Assembly: GCA_028279985.1 (NCBI GenBank) | Contig: JANQMR010000005.1 | Span: 171,317-235,316, forward strand | Direction: 5' to 3' | DNA length: 64,000 bases | Source: Woeseiaceae bacterium | Lineage (GTDB): Bacteria; Pseudomonadota; Gammaproteobacteria; Steroidobacterales; Woeseiaceae | Shown here: positions 50,601-58,262 of the stretch, one piece after another | Layout: each line of letters begins with the position of its first letter | Position numbering within the stretch: the stretch's first letter is position 1 | The notes under the pieces: generated by a model | The model's input: only the letters and a program-made list of their open reading frames with translations | The model's database searches: none | Told to the model about the DNA's origin: nothing | Position numbers and translations under genes: made by a program

Positions 50601-51226
50601 ATTTCAGCCGCCAAGGCGACGTCACCATACGACTCGTCATTGCGCTCGTCAGTCCTGGCGGTTTGCCCGAGCAGCTCTTTGCCGAAGCCGGACTTCGCTG
50701 GCTGCGACAGGCCGATGTGGAAATGCGCGGTCGTATCGAGGCAGGAGACGTCGATCGCGATCTGGGCATCGTGCTGTTGCTGAGCCTGCTGCGTGTCTAT
50801 GGCGAGCGCGACGCCGGGAAGGACCAGGATCGTTTGCTGGCCTATCTGAAGACTCAGCTTGCATATGCAGACGAGATCACGTCTGCGACCGCCGCGGACA
50901 TTGCTGCTGTGGCTGAAGACCTGGGCCGGGACCTGAACGATGCCCGGCTCGAAGCGGAGCTGTTGCTGAACGGCGCAATCGAACCCGAGCGCATGGCGGC
51001 CGCGCTGCGGCGAATCGCTACCGCGGAGGGTGAGACGGCAGCCCTAGAGGTGGGTAGCAGGCTGCTGGAATTCACGCTGAACGATGCATTGATGGACGAG
51101 CTGATCGCGCTCGCGGACGCCAATGGCCATACAGCGCGGGCGGACGAATGGCGGTCGCTGCAACGAGAGGCCCGGCTGGCACGGGCGGAGCTGGAACGAA
51201 TGGAGGCGCTCGCTCAGATCTTCTGA
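44663..51226 (+). CDS. Giant secreted tetratricopeptide-repeat protein
   Basis: A 2187-residue protein with a signal peptide (LLTKLIAATLIGAAMAAEA, cleavage near residue 27) and many degenerate TPR units across most of its length, such as LYLASLLQWRHGDREGALSS, YREALPLL and EAIGIYREILAVDPSRADSY. TPR arrays form curved scaffolds for protein binding. It has no enzyme motif or membrane anchor that I can see, so a periplasmic scaffold or chaperone is the simplest reading. The start is a GTG at 44663 after AAGGACTAAGG. It follows the MoxR cassette by 68 bases and precedes the M16 protease by 74. Confidence 0.85.
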   Translation: MVGALTNRLLTKLIAATLIGAAMAAEASQWSSFEEADRVYHETILEGATVEERVAELEGDAGGSALERAQRLYLASLLQWRHGDREGALSSVDEALDIERHGALLHQRGRLLEALSRIDEAIEAYREALPLLSGSARTDTELRMALLIASERGEIEPLLTLAEGSDAAVQNRVAMVLAVLGHTGEAASLYSLPAGASAERRWRHALRLTEWGLWARDPGRARDAAWRAVDLAGSEQDRLYALALLTEAYRQADALPELVEALESGRDLGGDRRALWVSLLREIDRPADALAALEGSAEREPAAVKRQFLGIHRESSRAAEVVAELERLMAVDPDETIWPQGLAEFYLERGDRSQAEAAWRGFVDRAEAAPALLDGAAAMLKLGFEELALAAAEQAQRNTVSNRAGRDAALDPAARFRFELYLQRGRWDEARQVLQSLEAATAASDPMRQSIAMAYERLNLPAEALRVMTALVEARDSVDSEAGVETSLYLAHLSIANGEPQRAVDRLLAALPDASAAQLRLLHTRLIAAARTAGLDDALVTDLTAKLDDGRATVQEAQLLIEMRIRAHDEAEALALIDTIYGKAGADPVAKLQQIAALHRMLGNWRAYDDTLAQLIERDADNAVFHVRSRIINYIDSLRWEAEDDQEVSDTLIVLLEQYLAVSELGADREFVAGVLAMGGQHEAAIGIYREILAVDPSRADSYLEIGNQLHALQQAPRAVGMYQYLLESSDRREISWVALDGILNLLPDRPTLEWARRMALLRVSAAPNQFEYYRQLADLSLDLEDNERQLAALYNGLAAEPQLRLATLRELLRATDSINQSADAVPVGSRDISLHERHVAFGRRLLTLGLALPPDVHLSLGRAMIAAGDADAALSAINQAVEHTGSDRLLVRAARLFRQAGDDLSAHRLFEQALRNDPDNLDLLVDTAWSNERMGHKQRAGELFLEGLTTLLTRQPLRSEAVLTVAGRNKAAEILDERQLNDVLLDEGRELLPMENGSARTHAVEYQQYYIPLRNGLVRMLLGERQQRDAALSRLQSDYASTLALVRTRQSVAEDPNQFPPRPSALARVANYPRLRLQAQLVRYLAYTFGDYNVVNEMDETLLTLFPEDVLLPEILVSHRAEWGSFAYLDWLDDAAVLSAAQKETLARHWLASASDTDEGLLAVRARFDAAPSTVEATWQRELDRALRAGDAVTTVQVVKRLAETELIWEILDKVEPHLSAADKKAVAEHVIPILRNDPDKATDSLRIHISHTHRRDLRYWPRPWAARLEDWTGHPVFDQERLAELASLSFNYQAGSWQRGTIDPWFVYHALAGGSREKWLKQVREQSVWAPVAHVVSLVSLLLQVEQDEAAAASIARIVREDQGFFLPWDLTLDRVDIHPANVPLARELVAIVRKKHPGSLPDPVFEPNFLRCEGKAEAALNKLVEIYFDGELPSVHDDMPRDAISLIKRYQAQLVSGNESKLIDIANRRKLSSPQAERQRNLLLIYLQASLYDGDPQKLRQVVRDALRIDPANHELRQLAADIYGRTGERFAAHELMQMQLEYYAGHAIYAGRRDDQLRQLVASSRKLDHPIETIAYQSALGQGPAAPAVVTMASPEPVGDPVAIARALTGEDFAALRRELERLWQQVQVSEHTVRQKQSGLATVRLSSISSMSLNREQFWERVQRGDETAEIVPMLAELARHPLGVEVLETWLTTVRGRLLNEVPKLVDALANGHVYQGTAGARFAELGAAIEAERAGDKEIDLWLALGSRVPELAASHEANARRAIYGQAETAYRPSLLLRMAGFLAAGGDTDGARHAYHSLVRWSYGHGSRSTDGSANEFSVNVILTFARKMLDGVAYQRLLRDVLDGIKPREDYLLTAYSKFVLDQFDAADDRQAFYRAFQTDVDDALRTLNANEDDVFRLMRVAITQLRLDQGLLPLDTLLRAMEAYKAHRDSQTAGAFVDFERRFHDGEEGRLRADELGVYRYMLGLGHGDFSRQGDVTIRLVIALVSPGGLPEQLFAEAGLRWLRQADVEMRGRIEAGDVDRDLGIVLLLSLLRVYGERDAGKDQDRLLAYLKTQLAYADEITSATAADIAAVAEDLGRDLNDARLEAELLLNGAIEPERMAAALRRIATAEGETAALEVGSRLLEFTLNDALMDELIALADANGHTARADEWRSLQREARLARAELERMEALAQIF

Positions 51227-51300
51227 TGGTGTGTCTGGAACGCACCTCTGTCATTGGGCGGAGCGGCAAATGGGATTGACAATTTTTTGAGGTGCAATCT

Positions 51301-54213
51301 ATGTTCATAAAATACTGCAAGCTCAACGGTGCACTGTCAGTGCTGATGGGCCTGATGGTCTGTACGCCGATCGGGTTGGCGAAGGAGCCGTCCACGGACA
51401 ATGAGGGACTGTCTTCGAACGACGATGCCGACGCTTACGTCGTTCGGAGTTATCCGCTGGATACCAAGGAGTACCGCTACCTGGCGCTCGACAACGGCCT
51501 TAAGGTATTGCTCGTCTCGGATGCCGATGCCGCGCATTCTTCGGCGGCGTTGAGTGTCGACGTCGGCGCCTACCACGACCCCGAAGGCTGGGACGGTCTG
51601 GCGCACTACCTCGAGCACATGCTGTTTCTCGGCACCGAGAAGTATCCCGATGCCGACGAATACACGCGCTATCTCAGCCAGCATGGCGGTAGTCGTAATG
51701 CCACGACCGAGTACGACAAGACCAACTACTATTTTTCGGTGGATACCGACGGCTTCGAGGGTACGCTGGATCGCTTCGCGCAGTTCTTCATTGCCCCGCT
51801 GTTTGACGAGAAATACGTCGAGCGTGAAAAGAACGCCGTGCATGCCGAGTACTCCACGCGGATCAACGCGGACGGCATCCGTAACGTCGAAGTCTTCGAG
51901 AACGTGATCAATCCCCGGCACCCGGCGGCGAAGTTCAACGCCGGTAACCGGAATACCCTGGCCGACAAGCCGAACGAGACGGCGAGGGAGGTGCTGATCG
52001 AATTCTACGAGCGGTATTACAGCGCCGATCGGATGACGCTGGCCATGGTGAGCGGCAAGCCGCTGGACGAACTGGAGCAGCTGGCGAGGAAAAAATTCAG
52101 GGCCGTGCCGCGGCGTGCGGTCGCGCCGGCGATGGAGTTCCCGCCGCTGTTCACCGAGGGGGCTTTGCCCAAAGTCATCGAGATTAAGCCGGTCCAGGAG
52201 CAGCGTACGCTATCGGTGACCTTCCCAATCGATTCACTACAAGATCGCTACCGGGAAAACCCGCTCGGGTACATCACGACGCTGTTGAATACCGAAGTTG
52301 AGAACAGCGTGCAGGATCGCCTGAAAGCCAAGGGTTGGATTCACGGCATGGGAGCCGGGCCCGGCATGCAGTATGGCGACAACGGTACGTTCGTGTTCGC
52401 GGTACAACTCACCGAGCGCGGACTGAATCACCAGGACGAGATCATCGCCGCACTTTTCGATCAGATCGCGCTGGTGAGGGAGGGTGGCATCGAGGCGTGG
52501 CGCTATGCGGAAATCAAGAACGTCGCCGAGATGAATTTCCGGTATGCCTATGACAGCCGCGGCGGAACGGGGCTTGCATTGGTGCTCGCCAAATCGCTGC
52601 ACTATCTGTTGCCGCGCGATCTGTTTGGCTCGGGCTACCAGCGTTATGACGCGGCATTGATCGCTTCGGTGCTGGTAGAGCTGCGACCGGACAACGCGGT
52701 GGTCACGCTGGTTGAGCCCGGTGTGGAACCGGATCGTACGACCGAGTTTTACGGTGCGAGGTATCGTGTTTACCGGCCGTCGGCCGAGCGTTTGGCGCGC
52801 TGGAGCGAGCCCTTGTACACCGATCTGACGTTGCCGGAGCGAAACCCCCTGATCGCAGAAAACCTCGAGCTCGAAGAGCTGGAGTCCCTCGACAAGCCGG
52901 TCAAGCTCAGCGACAGCGGTCTGGTCGAGCTGTGGCACCTGCCGAACGTCGAGGACGGTATCCCCCGGGCCCGCGTCAACCTGATGATCAACCGACCGGA
53001 TCGTCCGACGCCTGAACAGGGCTTCATTCTGCAGATGTATTTTTCGATGCTGACGGAACAGTTGCAGGATTTGTCGCACATCGCCGCGCCAGCCGGCCTG
53101 GCGGCCAACGTTGGCCCCGGGGGTGTCACTTTGGCCGGGTATTCGGACAAACTGCCGGAGTTCGCTGATATCGTGTTGTCGGAAGTGTTGAATCCCCGCT
53201 TCACGCAGCAGCAGTTCGATCGCCGGATGGAGGCCATTGAGCAGGGCGTGCGCAATTACCGCAAGGTTGCGCCGACCCAGGGCGTCATTCGGGCGCTGAA
53301 CGAGCTGCTGAACGTCGACAGCCATTCGCTGGAGGAGCAGTTGGCGGTCGTGCGCAGCATCACCATGGAGGACGTGCTGGCGGCCCCCGAGTGGATCTAC
53401 GGCGAATCGAAAGTGCAGATGTTTGCCGCCGGTAACATGACCGAGGCACAGGCGCGCGCGTTTGCCGATCGTATCGTCGGCACGCTGGGGATTATCGGCA
53501 CGGATCGGGAGCTCCCCTTCGGCACGCGCATCGCGCGGGTGGCGGAAAGCGAGGACGCCCACGATGTGTTCGTCACCGAGCTGGAGCATCACGACACGGC
53601 CGTGATCCGCTACTACCAGGGGCGCGACAACAGCCAGAAGGAACGCATGGTCCTGACTTTCCTGGGGCAGATGATCCATCAGGCATACTTCAATGAGCTG
53701 CGTACCGAGCAACAACTGGGTTACGTCGTGCAGGCGAGTTACAACGAGTTGGATCTCACGCCGGGCCTGTCGTTCATAGTGCAGTCGCCGACGGCGGACG
53801 GCAACGAGATCGAGGCGGCCACCGACCGCTTCCTGCCAGCGTTCCGGGAAGTACTGGCGGACAAGACGGCAGCGGACTTCGACAAGCTCAAGCAGGCGTC
53901 GCTGGATCGGCTCAAACTGCCGCCGGCGAACTTCGTCGAAAAAATCGATCGCTTCCTGGTTGAATTGATGCAGGGGTATTTCGAGTTCAATTCTCGGGAG
54001 CAGGCGATCGAGGCGATCAATGCCGTGACGCTCGACGATGTCCGCGCCACCTATGAGGCGGTGGTATTCGACACTCCGCGAGTGCTGTCGGTGATCGCGC
54101 CCGGCGCGCTGGGCGGGGTGAAAGGGACGATCGACAGCCCCGAGGCGTTTCATCAGGATAGCGAGATCATCGTTCGGAGCCGCGATGACGAGGAGGTTAT
54201 CGCCAGGAACTAG
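51301..54213 (+). CDS. M16 insulinase-like metalloprotease (pitrilysin type)
   Basis: A 970-residue secreted zinc protease. A signal peptide (LSVLMGLMVCTPIGLA) is followed by the inverted zinc motif HYLEH near residue 106, with the downstream EREKNAVHAEY carrying the third ligand Glu. All four M16 domains are present, with a length like E. coli protease III (962). It degrades peptides or small proteins in the periplasm. GAGGT seven bases upstream supports the ATG at 51301. Its place after the giant TPR gene suggests a shared job in envelope protein handling (inference). Confidence 0.93.
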   Translation: MFIKYCKLNGALSVLMGLMVCTPIGLAKEPSTDNEGLSSNDDADAYVVRSYPLDTKEYRYLALDNGLKVLLVSDADAAHSSAALSVDVGAYHDPEGWDGLAHYLEHMLFLGTEKYPDADEYTRYLSQHGGSRNATTEYDKTNYYFSVDTDGFEGTLDRFAQFFIAPLFDEKYVEREKNAVHAEYSTRINADGIRNVEVFENVINPRHPAAKFNAGNRNTLADKPNETAREVLIEFYERYYSADRMTLAMVSGKPLDELEQLARKKFRAVPRRAVAPAMEFPPLFTEGALPKVIEIKPVQEQRTLSVTFPIDSLQDRYRENPLGYITTLLNTEVENSVQDRLKAKGWIHGMGAGPGMQYGDNGTFVFAVQLTERGLNHQDEIIAALFDQIALVREGGIEAWRYAEIKNVAEMNFRYAYDSRGGTGLALVLAKSLHYLLPRDLFGSGYQRYDAALIASVLVELRPDNAVVTLVEPGVEPDRTTEFYGARYRVYRPSAERLARWSEPLYTDLTLPERNPLIAENLELEELESLDKPVKLSDSGLVELWHLPNVEDGIPRARVNLMINRPDRPTPEQGFILQMYFSMLTEQLQDLSHIAAPAGLAANVGPGGVTLAGYSDKLPEFADIVLSEVLNPRFTQQQFDRRMEAIEQGVRNYRKVAPTQGVIRALNELLNVDSHSLEEQLAVVRSITMEDVLAAPEWIYGESKVQMFAAGNMTEAQARAFADRIVGTLGIIGTDRELPFGTRIARVAESEDAHDVFVTELEHHDTAVIRYYQGRDNSQKERMVLTFLGQMIHQAYFNELRTEQQLGYVVQASYNELDLTPGLSFIVQSPTADGNEIEAATDRFLPAFREVLADKTAADFDKLKQASLDRLKLPPANFVEKIDRFLVELMQGYFEFNSREQAIEAINAVTLDDVRATYEAVVFDTPRVLSVIAPGALGGVKGTIDSPEAFHQDSEIIVRSRDDEEVIARN

Positions 54214-54341
54214 TGCCAATGGTACTTAGTTAAAGCGTAGCGACGCGTGGGAGCGCCTTTCAGGCGCGATTGTTGAAAGAATCGCGGCAAGATGCCGCTC
54301 CCACGGGGGTTACGGAAGGCGCTTAAGTCAGTGCCGTTGGA
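54213..54341. repeat. REP-like element inside a longer imperfect inverted repeat
   Basis: The core 54246-54305 has GTGGGAGCGCC with GGCGCGATT, then ATCGCGGCAAGATGCCGCTC and CCAC, the palindromic REP type common in gammaproteobacteria. It is flanked by a longer inverted pair: CCAATGGTACTTAGTTAAAG at about 54216 against CTTAAGTCAGTGCCGTTGG at about 54322. The whole unit looks like a small non-autonomous element. No matching transposase gene is in the window. Confidence 0.75.
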
Positions 54342-54381
54342 ACTAGGGAGCCTCACCAGACTTATGCAGAGGCTCCCTAGT
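54342..54381 (+). terminator. Perfect 13-bp stem-loop after the REP element
   Basis: ACTAGGGAGCCTC pairs with GAGGCTCCCTAGT across a 14-base loop. There is no T-run. It may end or stabilise transcripts of the protease gene, or be part of the neighbouring repeat. Confidence 0.5.
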
Positions 54382-54570
54382 CGGACAGGGCACCAGCTTG
54401 GCTCGATGCCGTTTGCCTGATTCGATCGGAGTACTCCGTGTTTCGGGAATCCGAGTCTAATAGTGATTGCTTGTCGAATGCTTGCGGGGTGGGATAGTGA
54501 ATGCCGAGACAGTTGATTCGAGCACGGCGTTGTCGTCGCTTGTTAGGTTCGTGATTTCCCGGGACGGGCT
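54382..54570. other. Upstream region of the tripartite exporter operon
   Basis: About 190 bases with no gene, presumably holding the promoter of the TolC-like gene. No operator is recognised. Confidence 0.4.
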
Positions 54571-56124
54571 GTGCGCCGTATGATGCGTTGCCGTTTTCTG
54601 CCCGCTGTGCTGCTCGCCCTCGCGGTCGGTGCCGTGCCGGCCGTGTCCGAGCCGGCCGACGGTCTGCCCGGTAGCGCCGGCCTCGCCGACCCGCCGCCGC
54701 TGGAGCTTGATCTCAAGACGGCGGTCGAGCTGGCGCTGGTGAGCAACCGAGATATCGAATCGGCCTATCTCGGGCGGGTCACGCAGGAGTACGGCCTGCG
54801 GGTGGCGGAGGATCAGTTCCGTCCGGACCTGACGATCAATGCCGATCGCAGCACCGGGCGCAGCGGCGATCCGCTGAACCGGGTCGAGGTCGACAGCACG
54901 ACAATGAACCCGACGCTCAGCCTGCTGGTGCCCACGGGCGGGCGGGTATTGTTTACCTGGGCCAACCGGCGGGATGCGAGCTCCGCCGGGGCGACGCAGT
55001 ATCGCTCCGGTCTCGACCTGTCGTTTGTGCAGCCGCTGTTGAGCGGCGGCGGCGTCAGCGTGACGCGGGCGCCGCTGCGTCTTGCGCGGATCAACGAACG
55101 CAGCAACGTGCTGACGCTCAAGTCGACGATCAACTCGACGATCACGCAGGTCATCACGGCCTACCGCAATTTGCTGTTGCAGGAGCGGCGCTTCGAGATC
55201 GTCGAGCGTTCGCTCGCTCGGGCCAAGACGTTGCTTGAGACCAACCGCGCGATGATCGAGGCCGGCCGCATGGCACGCCAGGACATCGTACAGACCGAAG
55301 CCGACGTGTCGCAGCGCGAGCTGGACTTCGTGGTGGCACAGAACACGCTGGACTCGGCGCGTCTCGCGCTGCTGGACATTCTCGACATCGATCCGGAGAC
55401 GCGGTTCCGGCTGACCGACACGCTGCGTCTGGAGGACATCGGCGATCTGGAGTTCGAGTCGGCGTATGCGGTGGCGCTGGCCAACCGGCCGAACTACCTG
55501 CAGGCGCTACTGCAGACGGAAGTGGCGGAGATCAACCTGCGGCTGGCGAAGAACCGGCGGCTATGGCGCCTGGACGCGAATCTCACGGCTTCGCTGGGTG
55601 GCGATAGCGATGCAGGCTATCGCTCCGCGTTCCGGGATCTCGAAGACGACCCGGGCGACTATCGGGCCGGTTTGCAGCTCACGGTGCCGTTCGGCGATCT
55701 GAGTCTCAAGCAGGGGGTGATCAGCGCGCGGGTGGCGCAGCGGCGGCAGGCACTGAGTCTGGAGGAACTTCGCGAGACGCTGCGTATCGATATTCAGGAT
55801 CAGGTGCGCTCGATCAAGAACCTGCGCGAGCAGGTGGATCTGGCGGAGCGGGCGGCGGAACTCGCCGCACAGCAGCTCGACGTCGAGAAACTGAAGCTGG
55901 CGCAGGGCCGCAGCACCAACTTCCAGGTGCTGAACCTCGAGGACCAGCTGATCTCGGCGCAGATCGGCGAGGTGAGCGCGGAGGTGAATTATCTCAATGC
56001 GCTGACGCGACTGGATGAGGCGCTGGGCACGACGATGGATACCTGGGGCGTGCCGTTCGAGGTGCGCCGTTATGCACCGGAGGCGGTGTTGCGCGACAGG
56101 GCTGACTGGGAGACGCGGCAATGA
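54571..56124 (+). CDS. TolC-family outer-membrane efflux protein
   Basis: A 517-residue outer-membrane channel of the TolC/OEP family with a signal peptide (RFLPAVLLALAVGAVPAVS). Two OEP repeats are seen: ELDLKTAVELALVSNRDIES, and the second half from LRLEDIGDLEFESAYAVALA with long heptad-rich helices. It would form the outer exit of the exporter encoded next. The GTG at 54571 or the ATG codons at 54580/54583 could start it. Its stop overlaps the adaptor start (ATGA). Confidence 0.9.
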   Translation: MRRMMRCRFLPAVLLALAVGAVPAVSEPADGLPGSAGLADPPPLELDLKTAVELALVSNRDIESAYLGRVTQEYGLRVAEDQFRPDLTINADRSTGRSGDPLNRVEVDSTTMNPTLSLLVPTGGRVLFTWANRRDASSAGATQYRSGLDLSFVQPLLSGGGVSVTRAPLRLARINERSNVLTLKSTINSTITQVITAYRNLLLQERRFEIVERSLARAKTLLETNRAMIEAGRMARQDIVQTEADVSQRELDFVVAQNTLDSARLALLDILDIDPETRFRLTDTLRLEDIGDLEFESAYAVALANRPNYLQALLQTEVAEINLRLAKNRRLWRLDANLTASLGGDSDAGYRSAFRDLEDDPGDYRAGLQLTVPFGDLSLKQGVISARVAQRRQALSLEELRETLRIDIQDQVRSIKNLREQVDLAERAAELAAQQLDVEKLKLAQGRSTNFQVLNLEDQLISAQIGEVSAEVNYLNALTRLDEALGTTMDTWGVPFEVRRYAPEAVLRDRADWETRQ

Positions 56125-57506
56125 AGGCATTGCTCAAACGTTGGCGGGAACCGTTGCAGGTGGCCGAGAATACCGACGGGAAGCTGTCTTCGCAGCCGGC
56201 GGCAAACGCATCGTTTCTGCCGCGGCGGCGCGTTGCGGCGATTGTATCCGGGGTACTCGGTGTGCTAGCTGTCGCGTACTGGCTGGGAGATTCCTCACCG
56301 GGCAGTTCGTTGACGAGCGGCGGAGCGCGGCAAACGCACTTCGAGGTCGTTGCCCGGCCCGTGACGCAGGATCTGCGGTTGACCGGCACGCTGGCACCGA
56401 GCGAAGAACACACGGTAACCGCTCCCTTCGAGGGGATCGTACTGGAAAAACACGTCAGCCTGGGCCAGCGGGTCGTTGCGGGCGAGGTACTGGCCCGCAT
56501 CGACACGCGCGATGTGGAGATCCGACTGCGCGAGGCCGAATCGGCGCTGATCAAGGCCCGGCGACAACTCGAACAGCTTCAGAACTGGGAGCACAGTCCG
56601 GAGGTGAACAGTGCGAGGCGCTCGCTCGCGCAGTCACGGCGCCGTCTCGACAACCTGAGCCGTCGTGTCGAGCAGTCGGCACGGTTGCTCGAGATCGGCA
56701 TCATTGCCGAAAGCGAATACGAGAGTGAGTTACAGCAGCTTCAGGACCAGCGGATGGACGTGACCTCGGCTGAAGAGGCCCTCGCCAGTACCGTGCAACG
56801 GGGTGATGCTACCGAACAGGAGGTGGCTGCGCTGGAGGTTGACAACGCCGGCATCCGGGCGGAGCGGCTGCGCGAGACGATGGCCGGGGCGGAGGTCAGG
56901 GCGCCGATCAACGGTATCGTCGTCGCGGCCAAGTCGGCGGACGGGAGCGGTGGCGGCGATCTCGATTTTAACGTCGGCGACAAGCTCACCGAGGGGAAGG
57001 CGCTGTTGTCGATCGCCAATACCAATGCGCTGATCGTGCGCTCGGTCGTCGACGAAATCGACATCAACTCGATTGAATTGGGACAGGCAGCGACGATCGT
57101 CAGCGAGTCCCTGCCCGGCGTCATGATGACCGGGCGGCTCAGCGAAATTGCCTACCAGGCGAGTAGCGGCGGGGCAGGCTCGAACCGTTTCCCAGGCTTC
57201 GATATCGAGCTGGTCCTCGACCCGATGGCAGCGGACGAGCGTTTACGCCTCGGCGTTACGGTGCAGGTTGCGCTAGAGCTGTATCGCAAGGACGATGCCA
57301 TCATCGTGCCGTTCGGCGCGCTGGAGCGAGGCCCCGAAGGTCTGTATGCGCGGGTGGTCGATAAAAACGGCAATATCGAGAAGCGGTCCGTGACCGCCGG
57401 CACGAGTTTTGTCGACGGCGTGGAGGTGCTGTCCGGATTACAAGCCGGCGACGTGCTGCTGGTCGACGAAGCGCCGCCCGCCTTCCCGCAGGCGGCCCTG
57501 CGGTGA
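56121..57506 (+). CDS. HlyD/MacA-type periplasmic adaptor protein
   Basis: A 461-residue membrane-fusion protein: N-terminal membrane anchor (VAAIVSGVLGVLAVAYWLGD, about 36-55), lipoyl halves (TAPFEGIVLEKHVSLGQRVV and RAPINGIVVAAK), a long coiled coil between them (about 140-250), and a beta-barrel domain with SVVDEIDINSIELGQAATIV. It links the inner-membrane ABC transporter to the TolC-like channel. It overlaps both neighbours, so the operon is translationally coupled. Confidence 0.92.
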   Translation: MKALLKRWREPLQVAENTDGKLSSQPAANASFLPRRRVAAIVSGVLGVLAVAYWLGDSSPGSSLTSGGARQTHFEVVARPVTQDLRLTGTLAPSEEHTVTAPFEGIVLEKHVSLGQRVVAGEVLARIDTRDVEIRLREAESALIKARRQLEQLQNWEHSPEVNSARRSLAQSRRRLDNLSRRVEQSARLLEIGIIAESEYESELQQLQDQRMDVTSAEEALASTVQRGDATEQEVAALEVDNAGIRAERLRETMAGAEVRAPINGIVVAAKSADGSGGGDLDFNVGDKLTEGKALLSIANTNALIVRSVVDEIDINSIELGQAATIVSESLPGVMMTGRLSEIAYQASSGGAGSNRFPGFDIELVLDPMAADERLRLGVTVQVALELYRKDDAIIVPFGALERGPEGLYARVVDKNGNIEKRSVTAGTSFVDGVEVLSGLQAGDVLLVDEAPPAFPQAALR

Positions 57507-58204
57507 TGGTGCTGGACAACGTCCGCAAAGCTTACGGGCATGCAACGGGTTCGGTCGAGGCCTTGAAGGGTATCAACCTGTCGATCGAACGGGGCGAGCT
57601 GATTGCGATCGTCGGCCAGTCCGGGTCCGGCAAATCGACCCTGATGAACATCCTCGGCATGCTCGCCCGGCCCACGGCCGGGCGTTACCGCTTCGACGGC
57701 AGGGACGTGGCGGAGCTGAGCGCCGATCAGCGTGCGGCGTTACGCAACCGTTCGATCGGCTTCGTGTTTCAGAGTTTTCACCTGCTGCCGCAGATGGTGG
57801 CGGTCGAGAACGTTGCGCTGCCGCTCCACTATCGCCAGACCTCGGAAGCCGAGGCTGGAGAGCGCGCGCGGCGGGCGCTGGTGAAAGTTGGCCTGGAAGC
57901 ACGAATGCATCATAAACCGGGCGAGCTCTCCGGCGGCCAGCAGCAGCGGGTCGCCATCGCGCGCGCGATCGTGACCCACCCGCGGGTCCTCCTCGCCGAC
58001 GAGCCGACCGGGGCGCTGGACAGCGAAACCGGCGAGGAGATCCTGTCGCTGTTCCTGGAGCTGAACCGAAACGACGGCATCACGACGATCATGGTGACGC
58101 ACAACCCGGAAGTGGCTGCACGCTGTGAACGTTGTCTGGTATTGCGGGACGGCATGCTGTTGAGCGACACGCGCTCGTTCGACAAGCATATCTCGTTGGC
58201 ATGA
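57506..58204 (+). CDS. ABC exporter ATP-binding protein, MacB/LolD type
   Basis: A 232-residue ATPase: Walker A GQSGSGKST near residue 41, Q-loop VFQSFHLLPQ, signature LSGGQQQRVAIARA, Walker B VLLADEPTGALD, and switch His in MVTHNPE. The type is that of MacB and LolD, which work with FtsX-like permeases. The ATG at 57506 overlaps the adaptor stop; a GTG at 57503 is in the same frame. Here ATPase and permease are separate genes, unlike fused E. coli MacB. Confidence 0.94.
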   Translation: MVLDNVRKAYGHATGSVEALKGINLSIERGELIAIVGQSGSGKSTLMNILGMLARPTAGRYRFDGRDVAELSADQRAALRNRSIGFVFQSFHLLPQMVAVENVALPLHYRQTSEAEAGERARRALVKVGLEARMHHKPGELSGGQQQRVAIARAIVTHPRVLLADEPTGALDSETGEEILSLFLELNRNDGITTIMVTHNPEVAARCERCLVLRDGMLLSDTRSFDKHISLA

Positions 58205-58262
58205 AGCCTTCCGATGCTTGTGCGCTGATCGCCGTGAACGACAGTATCGTGAGAGCCGTGTC

